Shown here in pieces: positions 1 through 7,922 of a stretch of 10,276 bases of DNA. This DNA comes from Spirochaetia bacterium (GTDB taxonomy: Bacteria > Spirochaetota > Leptospiria > Leptospirales > Leptonemataceae): positions 1-10,276 of the forward strand of contig JAOUOA010000053.1 in assembly GCA_029880625.1 (NCBI GenBank), given 5' to 3'. The notes under the pieces were generated by a model. That model was given only the letters and a program-made list of their open reading frames with translations, made no database searches and was not told where the DNA came from. A program made the position numbers and the translations under genes. Each line of letters opens with the position of its first letter. Positions within the stretch are counted from its first letter, which is position 1.

Positions 1-386
1 CTGTCTGCATTCTGATTGATATAGCGAACGGCATCCATACAGTCCTGTATAATTTCCTTTCCCCGGTAATGCGGAGCGGTTCGATGTTCAATAGAAAAAG
101 CCCTTAATCCTGCTTTTTTCAAGAGGATTTCCCAATCCCCATAAAAGGGGAGATCTGAACCTCCCATCTGCCATCCGCCGCCGTGAATAAAAATCACGCT
201 GCCTTTCGCAAACCCTTCATAAGGATAAACGGTAATATGGATATCAGAATTTTTTTTATAAATTTCCTGGGTCGTTCCGAAAGGTTTGTAAAATAAAATA
301 GAATTCCGTGAACGGCATTCAGGAAAGATTACAAGGAACAAAAGAATAAATAAAAGCAAAGGAAAAGGGAACCCTGCCTTTTTCAT
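1..386 (-). CDS. Exported alpha/beta-hydrolase (esterase/lipase-like), 3' end cut by window edge
   Basis: This is an open reading frame of 128 codons that runs off the left edge, so only the N-terminal part is visible. Residues 1-24 are a signal sequence: MKK, a hydrophobic run, then a cysteine at 24 (FPEC). The Cys could be a loose spirochaete-style lipobox, but Glu at -1 is unfavourable, so plain export or a membrane anchor is as likely. Residues 64-71 (VIFIHGGG) are the beta-strand and HGGG oxyanion-hole loop typical of alpha/beta-hydrolases of the carboxylesterase/hormone-sensitive-lipase type. EHRTAP at 100-105 corresponds to the conserved DYRLAP-like strand after it. The GxSxG nucleophile and the catalytic Asp and His lie outside the window, so activity and substrate cannot be judged. 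The ATG at 386 was chosen because GGAGAGG lies 11 bases upstream. An in-frame ATG at 425 would spoil the signal peptide. It follows the DUF59 gene by about 50 bases and may be cotranscribed with it. Confidence 0.8.
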   Translation of the reverse strand, partial: MKKAGFPFPLLLFILLFLVIFPECRSRNSILFYKPFGTTQEIYKKNSDIHITVYPYEGFAKGSVIFIHGGGWQMGGSDLPFYGDWEILLKKAGLRAFSIEHRTAPHYRGKEIIQDCMDAVRYINQNAD

Positions 387-439
387 TTTATTAAATGCCT
401 CTCCGGTAAATTCTGCAATGAACATTCAATTTCCCGTCA

Positions 440-754
440 TCAGAAAATACCCAGATGCATCTGAGCCTCTTCTGAGGCCATTTCTCGCGGATCCCAGGGC
501 GGAGTCCAGACAATCTCAACATTTACATTGCCCGCCTCAGGAACCCTCTTCGCAGATTCCTCTACGGAATTCCTGAGCTGTGGCCCCATGGGACATGCCA
601 TGGATGTCAGGGTCATTTTAATATGAGTTCCGTCTTCCTCGCTGAAAGAAACATCATAGATTAAACCGAGCTCAACAAGACTCATGCCGAGATCAGGATC
701 TTCTACAGTCGCAACTTCTTCCCAGATTTTTTTTACAATTTCATTTTGATCCAT
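440..754 (-). CDS. MIP18/DUF59 family metal-sulfur cluster assembly factor (SufT/PaaD-like)
   Basis: A complete 104-residue protein, the usual size for a stand-alone DUF59 (MIP18/FeS_assembly_P) domain. The sequence shows the family hallmarks: DPDLGMSLVELGLIYDV at 19-35, the strand-loop TLTSMACPMGP at 48-58 with the conserved Cys54, and WTPPWDP at 83-89. Members of this family act in the cytoplasm in maturation or repair of iron-sulfur proteins (SufT) or in assembling particular Fe-S oxygenases (PaaD). No suf genes or phenylacetate genes are nearby, so a general housekeeping Fe-S role is more likely than PaaD; this is inference. The start is fixed by MDQNEIV, with no Shine-Dalgarno sequence in front. 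A sigma-70 promoter places transcription initiation at the ATG itself. The alpha/beta-hydrolase gene follows on the same strand. Confidence 0.92.
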   Translation of the reverse strand: MDQNEIVKKIWEEVATVEDPDLGMSLVELGLIYDVSFSEEDGTHIKMTLTSMACPMGPQLRNSVEESAKRVPEAGNVNVEIVWTPPWDPREMASEEAQMHLGIF

Positions 755-1020
755 GGAGAGAATATAGCGTTTTCATCTTTTTCTGTCAGTAAAAAAAATG
801 ATTTTCCTAAAACCCTGCTTTCCTTTACAGCGACAATTGAATCCTGACTCTCAAACAGCATGGGTATGCTTCAGGAATTTCAAAATCACACAACACACCT
901 GGATTTTTAGAAAGCAGTAAAGGGGAGTTTATAAAAAATTCACATACAGAACAAAACCATTTATGCGCTGCTTAAATTCATAAATGATGAAGAAACTCTG
1001 GATCAAAATAAAGACAAGAT
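755..1020. other. Non-coding stretch between the DUF59 gene and hppA
   Basis: Apart from the DUF59 promoter at its left end and the hppA hairpin just beyond its right end, I see no gene, RNA or repeat here. It is AT-rich with many stops in every frame and no recognisable protein remnant. Confidence 0.6.
761..789 (-). promoter_or_regulatory. Sigma-70 promoter of the DUF59 gene, predicted leaderless
   Basis: On the minus strand CTGACA (784-789) is followed by exactly 17 bases and TATATT (761-766). Each box matches the consensus at 5 of 6 positions. Only 6 bases separate the -10 box from the ATG at 754, so the expected start point is the A of the start codon. The lack of any purine-rich ribosome site before that ATG agrees with a leaderless message. 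Confidence 0.6.
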
Positions 1021-1061
1021 CATTCCATGAAAGAAAAAATGAACTATTCTTTCATGGAATG
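1021..1061 (-). terminator. Hairpin terminator after hppA
   Basis: A perfect 15-bp inverted repeat has arms at 1021-1035 and 1047-1061 and an 11-base loop, beginning 13 bases after the hppA stop. On the minus strand it is followed by ATCTTGTCTTTATTTTG, a T-rich but interrupted tail. On the plus strand the tail is GGTTTTATCTTTTATCG, so it could work in both directions. The stem is AT-rich for a rho-independent terminator, so strength is uncertain. Confidence 0.6.
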
Positions 1062-1074
1062 CAGGTTTTATCTT

Positions 1075-3261
1075 TTATCGTATAAAAGGAGCTATGACAA
1101 GCGCAACAACGCTCATTAATTTCAGAAGAATATTCAGTGAAGGACCGGAAGTATCCTTGAAAGGATCACCCACAGTATCGCCGACAACGGCAGCCTTGTG
1201 TGCATCTGAACCTTTTTTATGGATCTGTCCTTTAATGGTAACGCCGCCTTCAAACATTTTCTTCGCATTGTCCCAGGCTCCTCCGGCATTGGACTGAAAA
1301 ATCGCCATGAGAACACCGCTGACTGTAACCCCTGCAAGAAGCCCGCCAAGAGTATTCGGACCGAATACAAATCCAACCAGTACCGGGGTAAAGACAGCAA
1401 GAAATCCAGGCAGAACCATTTCGCGGATTGCCGCATTTGTTGAAATTTCAACGCATCGGGTATACTGAGCTTTTCCTTCTGCTTTCTGAAGGATTTTGAG
1501 ATCGTTTCCTTTGATCTTATCCATATCGCCCTTATTTTTTTTAATCACAGCAAGAGCAGCCTTGAGTTCGGGTATGTTTTCAAACTGATTGCGAACTTCA
1601 TTGATCATATCCATGGCAGCGCGTCCTACAGCGCCCATTGCCATTGCCGAAAAAACAAAGGGAAGCATGGCGCCTACAAGAAGACCTGCCATTACATTGG
1701 GAACAGCAATATTGATACTTGTCATTCCTGTCTGGCTCATGAATGCTGAGAAAAGTGCAAGTGCGGTAAGGGCTGCCGAAGCAATGGCAAATCCTTTTCC
1801 GATGGCCGCTGTTGTATTGCCTACAGCATCCAGCTTATCGGTTCTTTCGCGTACTTCAGGAGGAAGTCCTGCCATTTCTGCAATCCCGCCTGCATTATCT
1901 GAGATGGGGCCGTATGCATCCACGGCAAGCTGAATACCTGTATTTGCAAGCATCCCAAGAGCAGCAATTGCAATACCATACAATCCTGCAAAGTGATAGG
2001 CTCCGATGATGGCACCGGCAATGATGATTGCAGGCATTGCAGTTGATTTCATTCCGACGCCAAGTCCTGCAATGATATTGGTTGCCGGTCCGGTTGAAGA
2101 CTGGTTAACAATTGCCATAACAGGACCTTTGCCTGTTCCCGTATAATGTTCTGTTACGTATCCAACAGCGATACCGGAAACAAGACCGATGATTGTTGCA
2201 ATGAAAACACCCAGCGCTGTAAAGGTTCGGAGTTCACCGGTTAAAATCCCTTTTGTCTCCCACTGTTCAGGAAGCAGATTCATGATAGTTAAATATGCGC
2301 CGCCAAGCATAACCCCTGCAGCCATAAGACTTCCGAAGTTCAGAGCAGTCTGTGGATTCTGACCTTCGCGAACACGAACAAAAAAAGTTCCAAAAATTGA
2401 TGAAAGGATTCCCACTCCTGCAAGAGCGAGTGGAAGAATAATCGCATTTAATCCGTTAAAGCGGTTATCGAGAAGAGCGATATCTGCCACAAAAACAAGA
2501 CCAAGAACCATTGATCCGATGATGGAACCAACATAGGATTCAAAAAGGTCTGCGCCCATTCCTGCGACATCACCAACATTATCGCCTACATTATCTGCAA
2601 TGGTTGCGGGATTTAACGGATGATCTTCAGGAATTCCGGCTTCCACTTTCCCGACGAGATCAGCGCCCACATCGGCAGCTTTTGTATAAATTCCGCCGCC
2701 TACACGGGCAAAAAGAGCAATGGAAGATGCTCCCAGGGAAAATCCGGATATAATATTCAGGGTTTTACCAAGAGATGCTGCTTCGCTTCCAAAAACAAAT
2801 GTATAATAGAGGAAAAGACTGCAAAGACCAATCACACCGAGACCGACCACTCCAAGCCCCATGACAGATCCGCCTGAAAATGCAATTCCAAGGGCTTTTT
2901 CAAGACCGCTCCGCGCTCCATTTGCTGTCCTGGAATTTGCTTTCGTTGCAACACGCATTCCCAGAAATCCTGCAAGGCCGGAGAGGAAGGCTCCCAGAAC
3001 AAAGGAAAGCGCGACATAAGGCGATGATTGTTCGATATTCTGCATCCCTGAAAAAAGAAGAATAGCAGCGACAATAATGACAAAAACAATCAGGACTCTG
3101 TATTCAGCCTTCAGAAATCCCATTGCTCCTTTGGATATATACTGTCCGATCTGCTGCATTTTTTCATTGCCAGGGTCCTGTCTCGAAACCCAGGATGCTT
3201 TCCAGAAACTAAAAAGAAGGGCTAAAATGCCCGCTACAAGTGTTAAAATTACGAGATTCAC
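1075..3261 (-). CDS. hppA: K+-dependent membrane-bound pyrophosphatase (ion-pumping PPase)
   Basis: This 728-residue integral membrane enzyme hydrolyses cytoplasmic pyrophosphate and uses the energy to pump H+ and/or Na+ across the inner membrane. The length and about 16 hydrophobic segments fit the family. The catalytic motifs are all present: DVGADLVGKVE at 197-207, the metal-binding DNVGDNVGD at 223-231, DLFES at 238-242 with the membrane Glu241 at the ion gate, and GDTVGDPFKDTSGPSLN at 694-710. In GNTTAAIG (481-488), Ala485 and Gly488 stand where K+-independent enzymes carry Lys and Thr, which places this enzyme in the K+-dependent class. That class includes H+-, Na+- and dual pumps, and I cannot decide among them by eye. 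Residues about 564-598 form a Lys-rich cytoplasmic segment that looks longer than the usual loop before the TRCVEIST strand. The start is GTG, with AAGGAGA seven bases upstream. It is monocistronic, with its own terminator, and divergent from the 437-aa gene. Confidence 0.97.
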   Translation of the reverse strand: MNLVILTLVAGILALLFSFWKASWVSRQDPGNEKMQQIGQYISKGAMGFLKAEYRVLIVFVIIVAAILLFSGMQNIEQSSPYVALSFVLGAFLSGLAGFLGMRVATKANSRTANGARSGLEKALGIAFSGGSVMGLGVVGLGVIGLCSLFLYYTFVFGSEAASLGKTLNIISGFSLGASSIALFARVGGGIYTKAADVGADLVGKVEAGIPEDHPLNPATIADNVGDNVGDVAGMGADLFESYVGSIIGSMVLGLVFVADIALLDNRFNGLNAIILPLALAGVGILSSIFGTFFVRVREGQNPQTALNFGSLMAAGVMLGGAYLTIMNLLPEQWETKGILTGELRTFTALGVFIATIIGLVSGIAVGYVTEHYTGTGKGPVMAIVNQSSTGPATNIIAGLGVGMKSTAMPAIIIAGAIIGAYHFAGLYGIAIAALGMLANTGIQLAVDAYGPISDNAGGIAEMAGLPPEVRERTDKLDAVGNTTAAIGKGFAIASAALTALALFSAFMSQTGMTSINIAVPNVMAGLLVGAMLPFVFSAMAMGAVGRAAMDMINEVRNQFENIPELKAALAVIKKNKGDMDKIKGNDLKILQKAEGKAQYTRCVEISTNAAIREMVLPGFLAVFTPVLVGFVFGPNTLGGLLAGVTVSGVLMAIFQSNAGGAWDNAKKMFEGGVTIKGQIHKKGSDAHKAAVVGDTVGDPFKDTSGPSLNILLKLMSVVALVIAPFIR

Positions 3262-3268
3262 TCAGAGT

Positions 3269-3275
3269 TCTCCTT
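3269..3275 (-). promoter_or_regulatory. Strong ribosome binding site for hppA (supports GTG start)
   Basis: AAGGAGA on the minus strand lies seven bases before the GTG at 3261. This is the best Shine-Dalgarno match in the window and fixes the non-ATG start, whose product MNLVILTLVAGILALLF begins directly with the first membrane helix. Confidence 0.8.
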
Positions 3276-3309
3276 ATGAGGCAAAATTCAACTGCAAAAT
3301 CAGATTTGC

Positions 3310-3338
3310 AAATAGATCCCTCATGCATAAGCTGTAAA
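3310..3338 (-). promoter_or_regulatory. Candidate hppA promoter
   Basis: TTTACA (3333-3338) and CTATTT (3310-3315) on the minus strand are 17 bases apart and would give a leader of about 40 bases to hppA. The -10 box is poor, so this is only the best candidate in the 79-base divergent gap. Confidence 0.3.
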
Positions 3339-3340
3339 AT

Positions 3341-4654
3341 ATGACATTCCCGGTCAAGTTTAAAAGGAAAATATCACTGCTAATAAGACTCCTACAGCTC
3401 CCTTCGGTCATAATGATTTTTCTCATACTTTTTCTCCTGCAGGCCGGTTCTCTTTCTCCTGAAAACTCAGCAATCCAGAAAGAAAAATTCAAAACTGCAG
3501 TTCATTTCTGTCAGAGAGCGAAAACAGAATACCGGGGAAAAAATTTCGGAATGGCGGATCATTTTCTGAAGCGATGCAGATTTAATAATGAAAATTATTT
3601 TTTTTCCGATCCGGATGCTCTGAAGGTCAAAGCGCTGCTTTCCCTGAAGCATCAGGACATCAGCGGCTTTCTTTTCTTCGGGGAAAAATCTGTACAAAAA
3701 CGAAACGATCCTTTTTTTTTATATCTGCTTGCCAGAGAAGCTCTCAGGATTCGAAAATCCCGCGAAGCCTACCTTTTCCTTGAAAGACTTTTAAATGCAT
3801 CCCCGGCAGATCTGAAAACATACGAAAAAGACCATCCGGGTATTTTTTTCTGCCGGATTTCGTCTTCGTGGAATAACGAAATTCCTTTTGAACCCCATGC
3901 CGTTTCAAAAAGAGATCGTTCGCTCGCTATTTTCCAGTTCCTTTCCCTTTCTCGACTGAACCAGACGACTTCAGATCCAGAACAAATGATTGAGAAAATT
4001 AAAACTCTTTCAGATTCTCCGAAAGATGAATCCCTGAAACGCCTGTTCATGGATCCTGAAAAAGACTCTTCTCATATCCGCTGCATACGAAGCCTGGAAA
4101 AAGACTTAAAAAAGATCTATATAAAAAAGAAAATCCGCAGGAAAGCAGGCGATACGCTTCTTCTACTTTACAGAAACCGAATTGCATTGATTCCGGGAGA
4201 AAGGAGCTATTATGCATACGGCAATGCCCTTCTTGAAAATAAAAACTACAGAGAAGCGCTTCTGACCTACCGTCTGATCCTTGAAAAAAGCGGATGGAAC
4301 CGCATTTCCGATTCTGCATTTCCAGGGCAGAAGTTTTCTGAAATTCTCAGGAAAGCCGGGTTTGCGTATTCCCGCATTCATCAAAAAAAAGATTCAGAAA
4401 CTCTTTACAGAATGGCGGATACCATCGATGAGAATTCACATCTGGATCCTCTGAGCGCCGATTACAGAATCAGGCTTTTAAATACTGCCAGGGAAAATTT
4501 AAAAAACAGAGAAGCTCTTCTTCTTCTGGAAGCAGATGCAAACTGGAGAAAGGACAGAAAATCCGCCAAATACAGAGACCGGATCTTAAAAAGAGACCGG
4601 GAAATGGACGATAAAGAATTACACAGTATTTTTCAGGACTCTTTTCCATTTTAA
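3341..4654 (+). CDS. Exported or membrane-anchored helical protein with TPR-like repeats, function unknown
   Basis: I do not recognise this 437-residue protein. Basic residues at 6-16 are followed by a hydrophobic stretch at about 22-35 (IMIFLILFLLQAG), which reads as a signal peptide or N-terminal anchor, so the rest should be periplasmic. The body is strongly helical and rich in Lys, Arg and Glu. Several helix pairs resemble tetratricopeptide repeats: residues 125-150 (LYLLAREALRIRKS then LFLERLL), 288-313 (YYAYGNALLENKNYREALLTYRLIL, shown here with its A-G-L-L-Y pattern) and 337-359. Such repeats usually hold partner proteins; no enzyme motif is seen. The ATG at 3341 is the first after an in-frame stop at 3335, but it lacks a ribosome site. 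ATG 3413 would remove the basic head of the signal. The RND gene follows on the same strand 117 bases later, and whether the two work together is unknown. Confidence 0.75.
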   Translation: MTFPVKFKRKISLLIRLLQLPSVIMIFLILFLLQAGSLSPENSAIQKEKFKTAVHFCQRAKTEYRGKNFGMADHFLKRCRFNNENYFFSDPDALKVKALLSLKHQDISGFLFFGEKSVQKRNDPFFLYLLAREALRIRKSREAYLFLERLLNASPADLKTYEKDHPGIFFCRISSSWNNEIPFEPHAVSKRDRSLAIFQFLSLSRLNQTTSDPEQMIEKIKTLSDSPKDESLKRLFMDPEKDSSHIRCIRSLEKDLKKIYIKKKIRRKAGDTLLLLYRNRIALIPGERSYYAYGNALLENKNYREALLTYRLILEKSGWNRISDSAFPGQKFSEILRKAGFAYSRIHQKKDSETLYRMADTIDENSHLDPLSADYRIRLLNTARENLKNREALLLLEADANWRKDRKSAKYRDRILKRDREMDDKELHSIFQDSFPF

Positions 4655-4771
4655 TTATTTCTGAAATTTATGCTGTTTTTTTTATGGTTTAAAAAAACAT
4701 TCAATCCGTTGAGCTATGATTTCATTAAATTTTAAAGCAGGACATCCAATCTGAAGTGAAGCGCGAAAGCC
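4655..4771 (+). other. Gap between the 437-aa gene and the RND gene
   Basis: This AT-rich gap holds a weak all-A/T hairpin (arms 4674-4682 and 4691-4699) and no convincing promoter. TATGAT at 4715-4720 lacks a matching -35 box. The ribosome site before the RND gene is poor (GAAGTGAAG, 7 to 15 bases upstream of the ATG). The two genes could form one transcript, but the sequence does not settle it. Confidence 0.4.
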
Positions 4772-7700
4772 ATGCTGTCAAAAATTGCTATAGAAAATCC
4801 CGTTTTTTCCTGGATGGTGATGATTGCATTTATCATCTTTGGAATTCTTTCGTTTCGGGAAATGGGGATTTCAAGGCTTCCCGATACCGATGCCCCCGTT
4901 CTCAATATTGATTTAAGATGGGAAGGAGCATCCGCTTCCGTAATGGAAACGGATATTGTCGATATTGTTGAAAATGCGATCAGCGGGATTGACGGAGTAA
5001 AAGAAATGCGTTCCGTTGCAAGGGACGGCGAGGCTGACATAACGCTGGAACTGGACCTGGATAAAAATGTTGACGTTGCCCTCCAGGAAGTTCAGGCAAA
5101 AATTGAACGAGCCAAACGTCTTCTTCCCCCTGAACTGGAACCTGCCATCATTACTAAATCCAATCCGGATAACAGTCCCATTGTCTGGGTTACGCTGACA
5201 TCAAGCCGATCCATTCAGGAGCAGATGATGTATGTAAGGAATGTTCTTTTGAACCGCTATCAGTCCATACCCGGCGTCGGCGAAATTTCTTTCGGAGGAT
5301 ATGTGGAGAGAAACATCCGAATCTGGCTGGATGCAGATCAACTGAACCGCTATGAGCTTACCGCTGAAGATGTCCTTGCGACCATTGAACAGCAGCACAG
5401 CGAAGTACCCGCCGGTCTCATTGAAAACGACAAGAGTGAATTTTCTGTACGATCCATGGGCGAATCTTCCCGAGTAAAAGAACTGGAAAATTTATTTATC
5501 ATAACAAGAGGCGGCAGACCCGTATCCAGTTTTATCCGGCTCGGCGATATTGCAAGAATTGAGGACGGACTGGCAGATATTAAAAGGATTTCCAGATTTG
5601 ATTCAAAGCCTTCCGTGGGACTGGGAATCCGAAAACAGTCCGGAAGCAATGCCGTTTCTGTAGGCAAGTTGGTAAAAGAAAAAACAGAAGAATTAAAAAA
5701 AACTCTTCCGGACGGATACAGACTGGACATCGCAACCGATTATACAGTTTTTGTGGAAGAATCCATTCATGAGCTGATCTTTACCATTTTTCTTTCCGCA
5801 TTTTTAACAGGAGCCATCACATGGCTTTTTTTCGGAAATCCATCGAGTACGGTCAACGTCATGCTTGCCGTTCCCACGTCCATCATCGGAACCTTTATTA
5901 TTCTGAACTATTTTAATTTTACCCTGAATACCTTTACGCTTCTGGGCCTAACTCTTGCAACGGGCATTCTCGTGGATGATGCCATCATGGTTCTGGAAAA
6001 TATCGTACGCCACAGAGAAAACGGAGAAAGCCTCTACGATGCGGCGCTGAACGGAGCAAAAGAAATTACTTTTGCAGCGCTTGCATCCACACTGGCCATT
6101 GCAGCGATTTTTCTTCCTGTTGCTTTCATGGAAGGCCCGACCGGCAGATACTTTCTGGAATTCGGCGTCACCATTTCAGTTGCTGTTTTCATCTCTCTTC
6201 TTGAAGCGCTGACTCTTACAACGATGCGAAGCTCGAGATTCCTTCAGATTGCAAAAGACAGAGCAGCCCCTTTCTTCATGGACCGATATTTTTCAAAAAT
6301 CGAAACCATGTATATGGATCTTCTGAACAAAACCCTGCATCATCCCGGAAAAATTCTTTTAACTGCCGGGGTTCTTTTCGGCGCATCATTTCTCCTTCTG
6401 ATTCCTGTAAAACAGGAGTTTGTACCGCCTCAGGACCAAAGCCGCCTTTTTATCCGCATCAGCCTTCCCATTGGCTACTCCATTCACAGAACCGATGAAA
6501 TTGCTAAAGAATGCGAAAAAATCATAAAAAGTCATAGCGAAGTCCTTCATTATTTCACAGCCGTCGGGGGTTATGGAGGCGGGCAGTCTAACCGGGCCAT
6601 GATGTTTGTAACCCTGAAGCCCCCGGAAGAAAGAGAAATGGATCAGCGCCAGTTTGCCTCCGTTCTTCGCAAAAAACTCAATGCCGTTTCTCCGGATATT
6701 CGTGCCGCCGTTCTCGATCCCTCCACACGCGGATTTTCTGCAAGACGGGGCTACCCAGTTGAAATTTCAATTTCAGGAAAAGACTGGAATGTCCTTGCAG
6801 AAAAATCAGAAACAATCTTGGGCATAATGAAAAAAAACCCTCTTCTGGTAGATGCAGATTCAGACTATGAACCCGGCCAGCCTGAAATCCGGATCCTTCC
6901 GAACCGTGAAAGAGCTGCAGAACGGGGCGTAAGCATGGATAACATAGGACGCACTGTAAATACTTTAATTGGAGGCCGTGTCGCCGGAAAATTTCAGGAC
7001 GGGGGGCACAATTACGATATTCGCGTACGCCTTGAACAGAGCCAGGTAAAAAACGAATCCAGCATCAGAAGGATTCTTCTTCGAAACAATTATGGTGAAA
7101 TTGTAAAAATATCTGACATTGTTTCAGTCAGAAAAGGAACCGCCATGCAGTCCATCACCCGGGTCAACGGCCAGCGAAGCATCACGCTCAATGCGAATCC
7201 CTGTGCGGACTGCACATCCGACGAATCGATGAAAGAAGCTCTGAAAATCGCAAATAATCATCTGCCCGAGGGCTATACAGTTCATGCCACTGGAATATCC
7301 CGGGAATCCGAAGAATCAAGGGATAATTTAATCTTCGCGCTTGTCTTCGGAATTGTTTTATCCTATATGATTCTGGCAAGTCAGTTTAACAGCCTGATCC
7401 ATCCATTTACGGTTCTTCTGTCGATGCCTTTCAGCTTTACAGGAGCGATTCTAGCTCTGTTCCTTACCGGGACGTCCCTTTCTGTTTACAGTTTTATTGG
7501 ACTCATCCTTCTTATGGGACTTGTAAAGAAGAATTCCATCCTGCTTGTAGACTTTGCAAATCAGGCAAAAAAGAAAGGGCTCAGTCCTGAGCAGGCGCTT
7601 CTCCATGCATGTCCGATTCGTCTGCGGCCCATCCTCATGACGGCTCTCAGTTCAATCGCAGCGGCGGTTCCGCCCGCCCTTGCCCTGGGCCCCGGCGCAG

Positions 7701-7819
7701 AAAGCCATAAAGGAATGGCTCTTGTCGTCATCGGCGGAATGATGCTTTCCACTCTTTTAACGCTCTTTGTGGTGCCCGCAGCTTATCAATTACTGGATCG
7801 ATTTGAAAAAGAGAACTGA
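4772..7819 (+). CDS. RND efflux transporter, HAE1/AcrB-type inner-membrane pump subunit
   Basis: This 1015-residue protein has the complete RND plan: TM1 near 12-28, a large periplasmic loop to about 330, TM2-TM6, a second periplasmic loop from about 545 to 850, then TM8-TM12. The drug:proton antiport residues are in place: Asp402-Asp403 in GILVDDAIMVLEN (TM4) and Lys920 in GLVKKNSILLVDF (TM10), matching the AcrB Asp407/Asp408/Lys940 relay. HAE1 pumps export drugs, detergents or lipids as trimers bound to a periplasmic adaptor and a TolC-like channel. Neither partner is encoded next to it; only a broken adaptor-like remnant follows. CADC at 811-814 in the second periplasmic loop is unusual. 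I cannot tell the substrate. The ATG at 4772 fits the standard N-terminus (MLSKIAIENPVFSWMV), though its ribosome site is weak. The reading frame is intact, with no sign of decay. Confidence 0.93.
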   Translation: MLSKIAIENPVFSWMVMIAFIIFGILSFREMGISRLPDTDAPVLNIDLRWEGASASVMETDIVDIVENAISGIDGVKEMRSVARDGEADITLELDLDKNVDVALQEVQAKIERAKRLLPPELEPAIITKSNPDNSPIVWVTLTSSRSIQEQMMYVRNVLLNRYQSIPGVGEISFGGYVERNIRIWLDADQLNRYELTAEDVLATIEQQHSEVPAGLIENDKSEFSVRSMGESSRVKELENLFIITRGGRPVSSFIRLGDIARIEDGLADIKRISRFDSKPSVGLGIRKQSGSNAVSVGKLVKEKTEELKKTLPDGYRLDIATDYTVFVEESIHELIFTIFLSAFLTGAITWLFFGNPSSTVNVMLAVPTSIIGTFIILNYFNFTLNTFTLLGLTLATGILVDDAIMVLENIVRHRENGESLYDAALNGAKEITFAALASTLAIAAIFLPVAFMEGPTGRYFLEFGVTISVAVFISLLEALTLTTMRSSRFLQIAKDRAAPFFMDRYFSKIETMYMDLLNKTLHHPGKILLTAGVLFGASFLLLIPVKQEFVPPQDQSRLFIRISLPIGYSIHRTDEIAKECEKIIKSHSEVLHYFTAVGGYGGGQSNRAMMFVTLKPPEEREMDQRQFASVLRKKLNAVSPDIRAAVLDPSTRGFSARRGYPVEISISGKDWNVLAEKSETILGIMKKNPLLVDADSDYEPGQPEIRILPNRERAAERGVSMDNIGRTVNTLIGGRVAGKFQDGGHNYDIRVRLEQSQVKNESSIRRILLRNNYGEIVKISDIVSVRKGTAMQSITRVNGQRSITLNANPCADCTSDESMKEALKIANNHLPEGYTVHATGISRESEESRDNLIFALVFGIVLSYMILASQFNSLIHPFTVLLSMPFSFTGAILALFLTGTSLSVYSFIGLILLMGLVKKNSILLVDFANQAKKKGLSPEQALLHACPIRLRPILMTALSSIAAAVPPALALGPGAESHKGMALVVIGGMMLSTLLTLFVVPAAYQLLDRFEKEN

Positions 7820-7841
7820 AAAAAAATAAGAGATTCATTAT

Positions 7842-7861
7842 AAATATAAAGAAATATAAAG
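7842..7861 (+). repeat. Two tandem copies of AAATATAAAG
   Basis: The 10-base unit AAATATAAAG occurs at 7842-7851 and again, exactly, at 7852-7861, just upstream of the operator-like palindrome. It may be a chance feature of an AT-rich leader. Confidence 0.5.
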
Positions 7862-7887
7862 AAAAAAATTGACGCTAAAATCCATAT

Positions 7888-7903
7888 TATACTGATCGGT
7901 CTA
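7888..7903 (+). promoter_or_regulatory. TetR-type operator-like palindrome
   Basis: TATACT-GATC-GGTCTA is an imperfect 16-base palindrome; 6 of 8 positions pair across the centre. The right half GGTCTA equals the half-site of the NemR box (TAGACC-N4-GGTCTA), and many TetR-family operators have this layout. It abuts a perfect TATAAT at 7904-7909, where a bound repressor would block RNA polymerase. A TetR C-terminal remnant lies 300 bases downstream, which suggests former autoregulation. The promoter itself is unclear: TATAAT has no good -35 box, and TTGACG at 7869-7874 is too far from it. Confidence 0.45.
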
Positions 7904-7911
7904 TATAATAC

Positions 7912-7916
7912 AGGAG
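7912..7916 (+). promoter_or_regulatory. Ribosome binding site of the broken gene at 7923
   Basis: AGGAG sits six bases before the ATG at 7923, ideal spacing. A good ribosome site in front of a frame that stops after 14 codons is one sign that a real gene once began here. Confidence 0.6.
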
Positions 7917-7922
7917 CCCAAA

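Noticed and set aside
755..1020. Possible non-coding RNA or gene remnant before hppA
   Set aside because: No promoter-hairpin-terminator arrangement and no readable protein fragment could be found.
1094..2009. Plus-strand and other-frame open frames within hppA
   Set aside because: They are antisense or shifted shadows of a strongly conserved gene; none has a domain, signal or ribosome site.
4674..4699. Hairpin of T and A runs after the 437-aa gene as a terminator
   Set aside because: The stem is almost purely A/T with one G-C pair and no T-tract follows, so it would be very weak.
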